Assembly: GCA_014084085.1 (NCBI GenBank)
Contig: NPFB01000026.1
Location: 48,975-112,974, forward strand
DNA length: 64,000 nt
Direction of reading: 5' to 3'
Source: Hondaea fermentalgiana
Lineage: Eukaryota; Sar; Bigyra; Thraustochytrida; Thraustochytriidae
The notes under the pieces: generated by a model
The model's input: only the letters and a program-made list of their open reading frames with translations
The model's database searches: none
Told to the model about the DNA's origin: nothing
Made by a program: the position numbers and the translations under genes
Part shown: positions 20,643 to 30,499 of the stretch, piece after piece
Position numbering within the stretch: position 1 is the first letter of the stretch
How the letters are laid out: every line of letters begins with the position of its first letter

Positions 20643-23600
20643 TCAGGCAATATCAAAGACCTTCTTGAGCTTGATGACAAGCTCCCAGTCAGGACGCTGA
20701 AGGTCGTTCTTGAAGTTCTCCTTGAGCAAGTCGATCGATTTACGCGTGAGCTTGGAGACGAGCGCGTTGGTGTGATCAAAGTGACGACCAAAGGTGACGT
20801 ATGACTGTGCGCTAGTACCCTGGATCTTGACTGCAACCTTGGTGCCGCGACCCGAGGTCTGCACGGGGGCGCCATCCTTCTCGATGGAGACAATCTTACC
20901 AAGCGAAAGCATCTTGGTCTGGCCCGGGTTGGCGTCGTCCGGAATGAGCTTGTCCGGGACCACAAGCGGGGTGCCAACCTTAACAATGCCACTCTCGACT
21001 TCGACACCAAAGACGAGCGGGTTGCGCTTCATAAAGACATGTTCGGGGATGATCTTGAGCACGCACGGGAAGACAGCGTCGGCCTCGATCTCGGTCTTGC
21101 GCTCGTTCTTGCACTCCTCAAGATACTTGGTGAAGTGATCAAAGAGATGGTAGATGATATCGGCCGTGAAGATGCGCACGCCAAGATCTTCTGCCATTTC
21201 CTGAGCCTCGCGCGTCACCTTGACGTCGAAAGCGAGAATGCAAGCGTACTCCTTTTCGTGCTCGAGCATGATGGACGCGCGGCTGACATCCTTTTTGTGC
21301 ACGGGGCCAATTTGCACCGAGGCGACCGGAATGTCGCTGGTACGCAGAAACTCCATGAGAGCCTCGAGCGAACCGAGCGTGGACGCCTGGACGGAAACGC
21401 CGCGGCCCGTCACGGAGACGTTGCCCATGATGTCGGCAACGTCAGCCATGACGGCGTCCTTGAGCTCGTCCTCGTCGTCATCATCCGTGAGAAGGAACAT
21501 GCTGGTGCCGGCGATTGCGTCCTCGAGGTTCTGAGCGGCAATCTTGACACCCATGGCCGCACGAAGCTCCTCGTGGTGCACGAATTCGCCCTTGACGCGC
21601 ATCTCCTTGGCAGGCTGCGGCGTGAGTAATGCTCGAATCTGTGTGACAATGGGGCCGTTCATGCCTGCCACAACGATGGTGTCGCCACGGCGCAGCTTGC
21701 CGTTCATGAGCAAGACATCGACCGTGGTGCCTACACCCTCAATCTTCTTCACATCGAGGACAGTGGCCTCCATGATGGGCGAGAACATGAGCTGCTCGAC
21801 CATGAGACGCTGCGTGAGAGTCAAGAGCACCATGAGGAGATCCGGGATACCCTCACCTGTGTGAGCCGAGGTGGGGACAAGCGAGACGACTTGCTTGAAG
21901 CGCTTGTTCTCGTAGTACAGCTTGGCGTTAAGTCCCTGCTCCATGAGCTGGGTGATGACCTGCTGCGTGCGAGTCTCAAACTCCGAAAAGACATTCTCGG
22001 GCTGCTGCGCGAGAGATTCACGGATGGGTGCGCCGGGCAGCGGCTGCCAGCCGTAACACCTGTCCACCTTGTTAATGGCACAGACAAAGGGAACGCGCTT
22101 GGCGCGGAGCATCTTGATGGACTCGATCGTCTGCTGCTCGAGGCCGTGCATAATGTCGACAACAAGTACAGCAACGTTGGCGCTAGAACTGCCGCGGTGG
22201 CGAAGGTTGGCAAAGGACTCGTGGCCAGGTGTGTCAATCACGAGCAGACCGGGCAGTTTGACATCAATGGACAGATCCTTGTTGAGGCGCTCCGTGATGT
22301 TACGCAGGTTGTCCATGGGAAAGTAGGTGGCACCAATCTGCTGCGTGATACCTCCGGCCTCGCCCTCTTGCACGTTGGTACGGCGAATCTTATCGAGCAG
22401 CTTGGTTTTACCGGTATCGACATGGCCCATGACAACGCACACAGGCGAGCGCAGATCGTCGGGGCTTCGGTTCTTGAGGGCCTCACGCATGCGCTCCTCG
22501 CGACGTTCGCGGGCGGCCTCGATTTCGCGCTCTTTTTCCATTTCCTTGAGACGTACGCGTTCTGCACCGGTAAGTTTTGAGTTGTCGTCGTCATCGCTGC
22601 TGTAGTCGTCATCATCGTCATCGTCGCTGTCGTCGCTGTCGTACGCCTTGGAGGTCGTCTTGGTGGCGCCACCCTTCTTGCCCTTCTTCTTTTTCTTCTT
22701 GTTGTTCTTCTTTTTGCCTTCGACACGGGTCGGGGCAGAAGGTGCGGCCGCAGCGGCCTTGCGAATTTCCTCGGCCTCGTCCTCGACAACTTCGTCGTCA
22801 TCGCCCTGAAGTTTGTTGTCCAGCTGCTCATCCAGAGCGTTCTCCCAGTCGTCGTCGCTGGCATCCCAGTTGTCGAGCAGAGCGTCCTCTTCTGCCTCCT
22901 CCTCTTCTTCCTTTTCGTCCTCCTTGGTGGCCTTGTCGTCATCGGCGGCGTCGGCAGTGTCTTCTTTTGCGTCAGCGTCTACTGCTTCTGCTGCTTCTGC
23001 TTCGACCTCGGCCTCGGCGGCAGGAGAAGGGGCCTCGGCCTCGTCGTCCTCTGCATCCTCCTCTTGCTGCTCCTCTTGCTGCTCCTTTTGCTGCTCCTTT
23101 TGCTGCTGCTGCTGCTGCTGCTGCTGCTTCTTGTTGTTCTTGCGCTTGCCGTAGACGGGCTTCTGCTTGGCGGGCTCAATGACATTGCCGTCCTCGTCGA
23201 TCTTGAGGATGCCGGAGTCGATGAGGCGCTGGCGTGCTGCTGCGGCCTTGGCCTCGCGGGCCTTCTCGGCCTTGGTGACGGCCTTGCCCTCCGCGCGGAG
23301 ACGCTCCTTGCGCTCCTTGTCCTTTTGCTTCTTCTTGTCCTTGCGCTCCTGCTCGAGGCGCTCCTCCTCGAGGCGCTTGCGCTCGGCCTCCTCCTCGAGG
23401 CGCTTGCGCTCGGCCTCCTCCTCGGCGGCCTTTTCGCGCGCGAGCCGCTCCTGCTCGAGCCTCTCCCGCGCGAGCTTGGCCGCGGCCGAGAGCGGCGCGC
23501 CGTCCTTGGCGCCGGCCTGCTGCTGCTCGCCGCCGCCGCCGCCCTTCTTCTTCTTCTTCTTGTTGGCCTTCTTCTTGGCGCCGCCGCCCTCGCCGCCGCC

Positions 23601-23657
23601 GCCCAGCCCCAGCGCCGCCAGGATCTTGGCCTGCTCCTCGTCCACGGCGTCGCCCAT
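20643..23657 (-). CDS. EIF5B: Translation initiation factor eIF5B (IF2-type GTPase)
   Basis: GTPase that promotes ribosomal subunit joining after start-codon selection. The 1,004 residues divide into a long charged N-terminus (1-400; runs of Lys, Gln and Glu/Asp, with repeated EEERLE-like heptads) and the conserved GTPase core. The core carries G1 GHVDTGKT at 411-418, GGITQQIGAT (switch I), G3 DTPGHE and G4 NKVDR. Domain II (VEGVGTTVDVLLMNG), domain III and the C-terminal domain IV follow, ending in LKKVFDIA. It has the archaeal/eukaryotic IF5B layout rather than bacterial IF2. The first ATG is 23657; the upstream frame opens at a GTG. The N-terminal charged part is a common source of repeat expansion: a CTG/CAG run encodes poly-Gln. 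Confidence 0.97.
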   Translation of the reverse strand: MGDAVDEEQAKILAALGLGGGGEGGGAKKKANKKKKKKGGGGGEQQQAGAKDGAPLSAAAKLARERLEQERLAREKAAEEEAERKRLEEEAERKRLEEERLEQERKDKKKQKDKERKERLRAEGKAVTKAEKAREAKAAAARQRLIDSGILKIDEDGNVIEPAKQKPVYGKRKNNKKQQQQQQQQQKEQQKEQQEEQQEEDAEDDEAEAPSPAAEAEVEAEAAEAVDADAKEDTADAADDDKATKEDEKEEEEEAEEDALLDNWDASDDDWENALDEQLDNKLQGDDDEVVEDEAEEIRKAAAAAPSAPTRVEGKKKNNKKKKKKGKKGGATKTTSKAYDSDDSDDDDDDDYSSDDDDNSKLTGAERVRLKEMEKEREIEAARERREERMREALKNRSPDDLRSPVCVVMGHVDTGKTKLLDKIRRTNVQEGEAGGITQQIGATYFPMDNLRNITERLNKDLSIDVKLPGLLVIDTPGHESFANLRHRGSSSANVAVLVVDIMHGLEQQTIESIKMLRAKRVPFVCAINKVDRCYGWQPLPGAPIRESLAQQPENVFSEFETRTQQVITQLMEQGLNAKLYYENKRFKQVVSLVPTSAHTGEGIPDLLMVLLTLTQRLMVEQLMFSPIMEATVLDVKKIEGVGTTVDVLLMNGKLRRGDTIVVAGMNGPIVTQIRALLTPQPAKEMRVKGEFVHHEELRAAMGVKIAAQNLEDAIAGTSMFLLTDDDDEDELKDAVMADVADIMGNVSVTGRGVSVQASTLGSLEALMEFLRTSDIPVASVQIGPVHKKDVSRASIMLEHEKEYACILAFDVKVTREAQEMAEDLGVRIFTADIIYHLFDHFTKYLEECKNERKTEIEADAVFPCVLKIIPEHVFMKRNPLVFGVEVESGIVKVGTPLVVPDKLIPDDANPGQTKMLSLGKIVSIEKDGAPVQTSGRGTKVAVKIQGTSAQSYVTFGRHFDHTNALVSKLTRKSIDLLKENFKNDLQRPDWELVIKLKKVFDIA

Positions 23658-23862
23658 CGTGCCGCTCGCCCGCTCGCCCTCGCGCCGCCTGCTCGCCGCG
23701 CGGATGGATCTGCCGCCGCCGCGCAGCCGCCCGGCCAGAGAGGAAGCACGCGTGGAGATAGATAGTGGAGTGGCAGACCCGGATGAATGGAATGTGTGGA
23801 ATGGAATGGAGGAGGCGCACGGCACGATGGACAGACAGCCAGCCAGGGCTAGCTAGTATTCG

Positions 23863-23917
23863 CAGACAGACAGACTGACAGACAGACTGACAGACTGACT
23901 CACTGACAGACTGACAG
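23863..23917. repeat. CAGA/CTGA tetranucleotide tract
   Basis: Alternating CAGA and CTGA units about 200 nt before the eIF5B start codon. Confidence 0.8.
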
Positions 23918-24343
23918 CGGAGAGTGGCCGGGCGAGACGGCTAACTGGCTAGGCACCAGCGGCGGCAAGAGGGACTTTTATCGCAGTGTGCGGCCGGATA
24001 GCCCACTTGCGGCGAGCGCCCGCGGCGAATGGTTGGCTGGCTGGCTGGCTGGTGCTTGCGGGGGCGGGCGGATACTACAGCGGCAGCAGCGGCGAGGGCG
24101 CCCTGCTGGCCGAGGATCAGATCACGCGGGAGGGGAGGATCGAGAGGAGGGAAAGAGGAACAAGTCGAGGATCAAGGCAAGGGAAAATAGGGGGAGGGAT
24201 ATAGAGCCTGACGGAAAATGTGCTTGTACAAGCTGCAGGAGCGACAGCCGCTGCAGCAAGTGGAACTCGCTGCCTAGCCTGGTAGGGATGTACGTGTGAA
24301 AAGGGCGGCAGAAAGCCCGACCCGCCCGCATCCCCGCGCAAAA

Positions 24344-24398
24344 ACGCACGCACGCACGCACGCACGCACGAACGAACGAACGAACGAACGAACGAACG
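24344..24398. repeat. CGCA then CGAA microsatellite
   Basis: About six CGCA units switch abruptly to about seven CGAA units. Confidence 0.85.
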
Positions 24399-24706
24399 CC
24401 TTGCGAAGGGAAAGAGAGTCTTGGCACAGCCTGATGTGGGTTGGGGATGGATGTGTCGCATGAGGTCGATGATCATGGACAGGGAAAGGTGCTCTGGCCC
24501 CCAATCCCGTCCGAGGAAAGAGAAAGGAAAAATGGTCGATACAACCAGAGGCACGGCGGGCAGTCCGCGCGCGAGGAGCGAATTTCATCGTCCTCCACGC
24601 GCAAAATGCTACAGCTACTGCTCCTGCTGCTGCGCTGAGGCGTGCGAGCAGCGAGCTCGCCGTGCCCACAGTCAAATCGACCGCATGAGGGAGTGAGGGG
24701 GAATAC

Positions 24707-25612
24707 TTAGCGGTATGGGGCCTCGGCCTCGAGGTTCTGCGCAATGGCAGGCTCCCAGCGATCACCGTTAGCGAGGAGCTTCTCCTTGTCGTAGATGAGC
24801 TCCTCGTGCGTCTCCGTGGCGAACTCGAAGTTCGGGCCCTCCACAATGGCATCCACGGGGCAGGCCTCCTGGCAGAAGCCACAGTAGATGCACTTGGTCA
24901 TGTCAATGTCGTAACGCGTCGTACGGCGCGAGCCATCCTCGCGCATCTCAGCATCAATGGTGATGGCCTGGGCAGGGCAGATGGCCTCGCAAAGCTTGCA
25001 CGCGATGCATCGCTCCTCACCCGACGGATAGCGGCGGAGAGCATGCCTGTTTTAAGAATAAATTGGAAGAGCGAAGAAGAACCGCCAAGGCGCGTCAGGT
25101 TAGTCATAAAAATTCCAGTGAATCGATGTGAGGCCAAAGAGATGCCGAGAATGACCTCGTTGATTTGCTTTGTATATTTGGGACACGTACTCGCCACGGA
25201 AACGCGAGGAAATCGCGCCCTTCTCGAACGGGTAGTTAATGGTGACCTTGGGCTTGAAGTAGTTCTCAGTGCCTGTGCGCGCGTAACAATGCGAGTTTTC
25301 AAACGTAAAGAGATAATGGCGAAAAAAAAACCACGATTGTACAAGGTATTCGGTTCGTCCGTCAGTCAAACTGGTCTTCTCTAGCGCTCTGGCGTCGATG
25401 GATTCCGCATGAAGCAGAGCTATGGCGAGTCGGCGACTTACAAATGAGAAGACCGCGGTAGAGCTCGGTCATGAAGAGCGTGCTGCCGGCGCGGTCGATC
25501 GCCGTCCAGACGGACGTGTTCTCGTCCGCCTCGGCGTGCTCCTTGACGCTCTTCTCCGTGGCAAAGCCGCGCACGGAGCCAGCCGTAGCGGCGGCCCCGC
25601 GCAGGCCGGCGC
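24707..25612 (-). CDS. NDUFS8: NADH:ubiquinone oxidoreductase subunit NDUFS8 (TYKY), 5' end in gap
   Basis: The 2x[4Fe-4S] ferredoxin-like subunit of mitochondrial complex I, carrying electrons toward ubiquinone. Exons on the minus strand are 25442-25612 (cut by the N run), 25191-25272 and 24707-25046. Introns of 169 and 144 nt (GTAAGT and GTACGT donors, CAG acceptors) join in phase to give the family block TINYPFEKG...[17 protein letters not shown]. The two cluster motifs are [12 protein letters not shown] and [12 protein letters not shown], so all eight ligand cysteines are present. The tail ends at EAPYR. The visible N-terminal part ([14 protein letters not shown]) looks like the end of a mitochondrial targeting peptide. 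The start codon is not visible and probably lies in or beyond the assembly gap. Confidence 0.95.
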
Positions 25613-25712
25613 NNNNNNNNNNNNNNNNNNNNNNNNNNNNNNNNNNNNNNNNNNNNNNNNNNNNNNNNNNNNNNNNNNNNNNNNNNNNNNNNNNNNNNNN
25701 NNNNNNNNNNNN
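25613..25712. other. Assembly gap (100 N)
   Basis: Exactly 100 N, the conventional size for a scaffold gap of unknown length. It removes the first part of NDUFS8. Confidence 0.98.
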
Positions 25713-26480
25713 CCACGCACGAAGCCCGCGCGCAAGCCTCTCCTGCTGCTGCTCCTCGCCGATCTGGCGCCGGCGCCGCGCAGCGCCGCGGGCCTCGCGC
25801 CCGCCTTAAGCGGCGCCCCGTTGCCCCGGGTCTGCCGGGCCCAGGCCTGCTGGAAATCGACTAGGAGTCCCTACCCTGAGCAGAGGCAGACCTCCTTAAT
25901 GCGGTACCGCGGAGTCGCGGCGGCCGGAATGTGGGACCCAGAGACCGTCTCTGTCGCAAGGCGTTGCGGAACCTGAGCAAACTGCTGCTGCTGCTGCTGA
26001 TCTCCAGCTTTCTGCCCAGACCGCTGCCGCTGCCGAGTTCCGTTCGTCTGCACGCCGCGGCCTACGGCCGGCAGCCTGCACTTCGAGGCGGACGCCGGCT
26101 CTGAAGACCTGCGCGCCGGCGCGTGCAGAAACTGCGCTTGGAGGGCGTCTTCGTCGGGGACCGACAGGGAGGTCAGCCCAGCCCGCAGCGCCCCGCAGCG
26201 CCGCGGTGGGCGGGTCGCCCTCGTGCTCCTCACGCGTCCTCACGTCCAAAACATGTTCCCGGCCGCGTCATCGGCACCGACTCGGCAGGCAGACCTAGCA
26301 GCGGTGGCGCGGGGCGCGGCGGCGCAGAGCGGAGTCGCCTCGGGCGAGCGGGTCGAGCGCAGCCGCGGCGGGCCGGCGAGCGAGCAGGGGCGGCGCTGGA
26401 GGCGCGGCGAGACTCGGCTGGCTCGCGCGGAGAGCGTGGCGTCGTGGCCTGCACGCCTTCGGGGGCGGAGGTGAACCAGG
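25713..26480. other. GC-rich region right of the gap, upstream of the RCC1 gene
   Basis: Very GC-rich with CTG/CAG triplet runs (for example near 25984-25999). Open frames on both strands lack an ATG and recognisable content. It could contain the missing 5' end of NDUFS8 and the RCC1-gene promoter, but I cannot show either. Confidence 0.4.
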
Positions 26481-28310
26481 ATGACGACGAGAGGGACGAA
26501 GACAAGGAGGACCAGGACCAGGCCCAGGACCAGGTCCAGGACACAAACACAAACGACGAAAGCAATCGGCGCGTTGGAGAAGGACGAAGTGCTCGCGTTT
26601 GTAGACGCCAAAGACCTCGCGCGCTTGGCTGCTACATGTCGAGCGCTGTGCAAAGTCGTGGACGCCGCGGTCACTCGCAGACTCGCAAGCGGACAACTTC
26701 AAAGTACGCCGCGCAAAGGGTGTCGGGCGTCCACGAGGCTACTTGCGCAGCGAGAAGCCATAGAGGAATCGCGACGTCCCGCAGGCGCGCGGAACCTCGC
26801 GGCAGGCGTGCACCATGCCGTCTTCGTTTCACAGAATCTCGCGCCCAATACACCAGACTATCTCCGCGGCATGGGTGACGGGGTAGGCGGCCGTCTCGGC
26901 GAAGACAACGCCGAGGATAGCTCGTGGGTGCCATTGTGGCATCCAACGCCAATTCTTCCCAGTATTCGCCCATCGCAAGTGCGCCAAATTTCGTGTGGAG
27001 CCTATCATACAGCGATTCTGGAATGGGATGGATCGATTCACATTTTTGGCGTCATCGGAGCGGAAGCACTTGCGGCGCAACGAGCGTCAGTACTCATTTC
27101 ATCGTCGATCTGGGGAACACCTTCGCGCCCTCGGGTCGAGTACATACCCACGCATCTTGGACACGAGCCGGTGCAAATTAGTTCTGGAACGAATACTCTG
27201 GCCTGGACTGATGTGCGTGGAAGGGTTTTTGTGCAAGATTCGCGCGGTCTTCTTCGCGTAAATGGCTTTGGCGAAGATGCCGACCTCGGCCATGCTATTC
27301 AAGTGTCCTGCGGAGACTGCCACTTTGCCGTGGTCACCGCGTCGGGTGAACTTTACACCTGGGGCGGTGGCGGGCACGGACGTTTAGGTCATGGTGATAC
27401 ACTGGATCGCCACGTCCCTACCCAGGTCAGGGTTCCAGGTGTTCTCGAAAACGAGTATGAGCGCGTCCGTGTTGTGGCATGCGAGGCGAGCTATCGACAC
27501 ACGGCGGTCGTCACCTCGGACGGCGACCTCTTGCTTTTCGGGGACGGCAACCATGGACAGCTGGGCCAAACGACGCTTTCTGAACATTTGCGACCTGTGC
27601 GGTGCACCGTGGGGGTGTTGGCGTCAACACGTGTGGTGCAAGTTGCTTGTGGAGAGACATTCACTGCGGCACTTACCGAAATTGGCCAAGTCATTGTGCT
27701 AGGCTCCTTGGCAACACAAAACGCCGTGGCTCGCGCACAACATGTCGCCTATCGCCTCACTGCGGGGCCGCGCGATTGCGCAGCTGTGCAAATCGCGGCG
27801 GGCAAGACAAGTCTTCTCATGCGTCTTGATAATGGTGTCGTCGAAACATGTGGACGTGGTCGTTGCGGCCAGCTTGGCCAGGGATCAAGTGTGACATTGG
27901 CGATGCATGCTGGCGCCCCACATGTGCAGCCATTCTCCTCGTTCTGGTACCAGCTTGCCACCGGCAAAGAAATCAGATTCGCTGCGAATCTCGGCCATGT
28001 GTTTGCCCGTGGCATCATTCTCGTTCTCAATGCGTTGGGTGGTCACACCCTAGCTGCCGTTCTTTCCACGGCGGTAAAGGTGAATGAATTCTCTTCAAGC
28101 GTCCACGGTCCCCATCACGTGCCCAAGGGTGAGACTCGATCGTCTATTTTGCCTGCGCGTTTTATATCTGCTACTTGGCTCGTGGCGCTCTTCGTGTTGC
28201 GTGTCGTGAGGGTCGTTCTTGCACAACTTGCCCCGAAGTTCGAGCTTGCAAGCCGAGCGTCGCAAAGCGCTCTGTTTTTCAAGAAGCTACTTTCACCTGC
28301 TCTGTGGTAA
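26481..28310 (+). CDS. RCC1-repeat protein with F-box-like N-terminus
   Basis: A 609-residue beta-propeller protein. An Arg/Thr repeat (residues 3-26, from a hexameric DNA repeat) precedes an F-box-like helix stretch (LEKDEVLAFVDAKDLARLAATCRALC, about 32-58). RCC1 blades follow at about 105-490, with recognisable units such as ELYTWGGGGHGRLGHGD, LLLFGDGNHGQLGQ and VVETCGRGRCGQLGQG. The last 130 residues are hydrophobic and not RCC1-like, possibly a membrane segment near FISATWLVALFVLRVVRVVL. If the F-box is real it would be a substrate adaptor of an SCF ubiquitin ligase; otherwise a guanine-exchange or scaffold role is possible. Start ATG 26481. No introns needed. Confidence 0.8.
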   Translation: MTTRGTKTRRTRTRPRTRSRTQTQTTKAIGALEKDEVLAFVDAKDLARLAATCRALCKVVDAAVTRRLASGQLQSTPRKGCRASTRLLAQREAIEESRRPAGARNLAAGVHHAVFVSQNLAPNTPDYLRGMGDGVGGRLGEDNAEDSSWVPLWHPTPILPSIRPSQVRQISCGAYHTAILEWDGSIHIFGVIGAEALAAQRASVLISSSIWGTPSRPRVEYIPTHLGHEPVQISSGTNTLAWTDVRGRVFVQDSRGLLRVNGFGEDADLGHAIQVSCGDCHFAVVTASGELYTWGGGGHGRLGHGDTLDRHVPTQVRVPGVLENEYERVRVVACEASYRHTAVVTSDGDLLLFGDGNHGQLGQTTLSEHLRPVRCTVGVLASTRVVQVACGETFTAALTEIGQVIVLGSLATQNAVARAQHVAYRLTAGPRDCAAVQIAAGKTSLLMRLDNGVVETCGRGRCGQLGQGSSVTLAMHAGAPHVQPFSSFWYQLATGKEIRFAANLGHVFARGIILVLNALGGHTLAAVLSTAVKVNEFSSSVHGPHHVPKGETRSSILPARFISATWLVALFVLRVVRVVLAQLAPKFELASRASQSALFFKKLLSPALW

Positions 28311-28665
28311 TCTTTGACGTCAAGCGAATACATGTCTGCCTTGCTTTGAGGTGTGCAGCGAGAAGAGTAAGTCATTCTTTCTCGAGTGAAGAAAGCGTGA
28401 CGAGACTCCGTGCTTGCGATCTTCTGCATCGGTGGAAATAGTCATAACGCACTGATCGCTGTTCCGGCCGTGATGCTAATCAGTCACGATCGCATCCGAG
28501 CGACAAGCTCTTAAAATATCTGAGTATCATATCACATGTTTCTGAGTTTTATCGTTTGCAAACAAATGTTCTTCTTCTATCTCGTCTTTCTCTTCTTTTC
28601 CACTGAATCTTGTTTTTATGTCGTTTCCTTGCAAACTCCATCTTCGACGACGCGCAAAGAGAAGG
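28311..28665. other. Convergent intergenic region
   Basis: 3' ends of the RCC1 gene and the NuSAP-like gene. It is AT-rich toward 28500-28620. Nothing else recognised. Confidence 0.6.
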
Positions 28666-29892
28666 TCACCGGAGGGGGCCCGTCTTCATTTTCCATGTGA
28701 TAGGCCTCTTGAGGCTTTCCTGCAGATCGAACTTGGGTCTCTTTTTGGCGGCCGCAGAAGACGCGCTTGTGGTCGACGAAACCTTGGGATCCGCAATGGA
28801 AGGCGTGGCCGAGGTCGTGTCCACGCGGAACATTGGTTTGCGTGCGGTCTTTGGCTTGGTTCCAGAAACCAGCGAGCGATCCTTGCGGGTCGGCGTGTTT
28901 GTCGCTCCGACTCCCGCTGAGGATGCTGCAAGAGGAGCGCGTCCTGGCTTGACCGCAGACTTCGGGAATCGCGATGATTCCGCAGTCGGAGCACGCTTCG
29001 CCTTGACGACCGTCTTGCTTCCGCGGGCGCCTTGTGTGTCAACAATCGACTTTTGTGTGCTGAAGAGCTTGGCGTGCGCGCGGTCAAAGCGCCCAGGGGT
29101 CTTTGCGGATTGCTTCGCTTGCGACAAGGGCGCTGCTGCCCGGGGAGCATTCTCCTTTTCCTTGCCAATGCGTCGGCGCTTGGGCGGAGATTCTACCGCG
29201 CTCGTGGAATCTGCCTTGCTTGGCTTACCAGTCATGGATACGTTGGCCGTTCGCTTCTTTTGCGCGGCGCCAGAAACCTTGGATTCCTCGGTAGCGTTTT
29301 TCCGCTGGACCCGTTTCGTCTTTGCCGTCTCCGTAGTCTTTGTGCGCTCAATCTTCTTTTTTGACGCGGACTTCTTCGCAACGGGAGCCCCAGAGGACGA
29401 GGAAGAGGAGGATGATGAGACCTTTGTCGTAGGTTCTTTCTTTTCCTCGAGCGTAGTCGCCGCATCAGCAGTGCTCGTTGTATGCGCTCGCGAAGGGATG
29501 CGACGCGTCTTGGATGGGATCTTGGCGCGTTCCAAGGTTGGATGCACAAGACTTGCGGCGACTTCGACCGTTTCTTCTTTTTCTTCCGTCGCATCCTTGG
29601 GCTCAGACTGCTTTTTCTCCTCCTCTTTCACCTCTTCCATTTCTTCATTATCATCATTGTCTTCTTCTTCCTCTTCTTTCGCGCTACCATCATCACGGGC
29701 AAGAGTCTCTTCGGCGCGAGTCTCGGAAATGGATTCCTTGGACTCAGCTTCGGGGGCTACTGCTTCTGCTGTGAAAATCTCAAGCAACTCATCTACAATG
29801 AGAGCGCTTTTGGCATTTGCTTTGACGCCATGCTTCTTCGCGAGCGCCTGGAGATCCCTGCGCCCGAGCGCTTCGAGCTCTTGACGATCCAT
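28666..29892 (-). CDS. NuSAP-like spindle/chromatin protein (SAP-type N-terminus)
   Basis: A 408-residue, largely disordered, Lys/Ser/Thr/Glu-rich protein. The N-terminal 37 residues form a SAP-like helix pair (ELEALGRRDLQALAKKHGVK). The middle is acidic, then poly-Ser and strongly basic with several nuclear-localisation-like clusters (PPKRRRIGKEKEN). The C-terminus has the segment KTPGRFDRAHAKLFSTQKSI and ends in KFDLQESLKRPITWKMKTG, which resembles the end of animal nucleolar and spindle-associated protein (NuSAP), a microtubule-bundling factor at mitosis. That link is by recalled motif pattern only; a generic SAP-domain chromatin protein is the alternative. Start ATG 29892. It diverges from the small membrane-protein gene at 30500. 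Confidence 0.55.
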   Translation of the reverse strand: MDRQELEALGRRDLQALAKKHGVKANAKSALIVDELLEIFTAEAVAPEAESKESISETRAEETLARDDGSAKEEEEEDNDDNEEMEEVKEEEKKQSEPKDATEEKEETVEVAASLVHPTLERAKIPSKTRRIPSRAHTTSTADAATTLEEKKEPTTKVSSSSSSSSSGAPVAKKSASKKKIERTKTTETAKTKRVQRKNATEESKVSGAAQKKRTANVSMTGKPSKADSTSAVESPPKRRRIGKEKENAPRAAAPLSQAKQSAKTPGRFDRAHAKLFSTQKSIVDTQGARGSKTVVKAKRAPTAESSRFPKSAVKPGRAPLAASSAGVGATNTPTRKDRSLVSGTKPKTARKPMFRVDTTSATPSIADPKVSSTTSASSAAAKKRPKFDLQESLKRPITWKMKTGPLR

Positions 29893-30499
29893 GCTGGCTG
29901 TGCTCGGCGTACAAACAAGACTTCACGACAGCTCGTGCTCGAGTCCAACTTGCTTGCCCTTGGCGTCGTTGCGCCTTGCGAGTTGCAGTCGCAAGTTGCC
30001 TTGCGAGCCGCAGCGCTTCGTTGTCGCGCAAGGGTTCGCTGCCGTCCGGGCCGCGGCCAATGTCTCGAGCTCTGTTCGTTCGCGATTGCCCGGTCTGCAA
30101 AGGCTTCTCCTCCTCGTCCCTCCTCACGTCCGAGCGACCTCCCAGTGGGCTTGTCCAGCTGCGTTTCTGTTGCAACCCGGCGGCCAAGGCGCTTTTGACG
30201 CGGCACAGCCTTTGCTGCTGCCCATAACCGTTACACGCGCGTCTCGTCCCTCGCCTCTTCTACTAGTGGTATACTAGGCCTCGTAGTATACAGTAGTATA
30301 CGAGGCCGATCTCGGAGAAACTAGCGCTCGCCGAGGCGTATGGTCGGGGTATCTTCTTTTCCCGGTCGACCTCGAAGTTCAAGCAAGTTCATTCCATTCC
30401 ATCACTCACTCCGGACGGGCGGCGCGCGGCGCAGGGGACCGAGCGAGCGGGCCTGCGAGCGCGCGCCCGCGCTGCTGGCGGAGACGGGAGTGGGGAGCC
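29893..30499. other. Divergent promoter region with GTATAC palindromes
   Basis: 607 nt between two divergent start codons. It contains the hairpin-forming cluster at 30263-30307; otherwise GC-rich without coding signal. Confidence 0.5.
30263..30307. promoter_or_regulatory. Cluster of inverted repeats containing three GTATAC sites
   Basis: Perfect 9-bp arms GGCCTCGTA (30277-30285) and TACGAGGCC (30299-30307) enclose a 13-nt loop. Directly before them CTAGT/ACTAG forms a second small inverted repeat (30263-30277). GTATAC occurs three times in 45 bp. Position midway between two divergent genes suggests protein-binding sites, which is inference. Confidence 0.4.

Larger units (their letters stand above)
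23658..24706. other. Intergenic region between eIF5B and NDUFS8
   Basis: About 1 kb upstream of eIF5B and downstream of NDUFS8. It contains a CAGA/CTGA microsatellite (23863-23917) and a CGCA then CGAA microsatellite (24344-24398). Short GC-rich frames have no family features. Confidence 0.6.

Noticed and set aside
19967..24398. CRISPR-like arrays among the tandem repeats
   Set aside because: Units are 4-8 bp microsatellites without spacers in a eukaryotic genome.
25871..26249. Minus-strand frames right of the assembly gap as a possible lost gene
   Set aside because: No ATG with a supporting family pattern; composition-driven in very GC-rich DNA.
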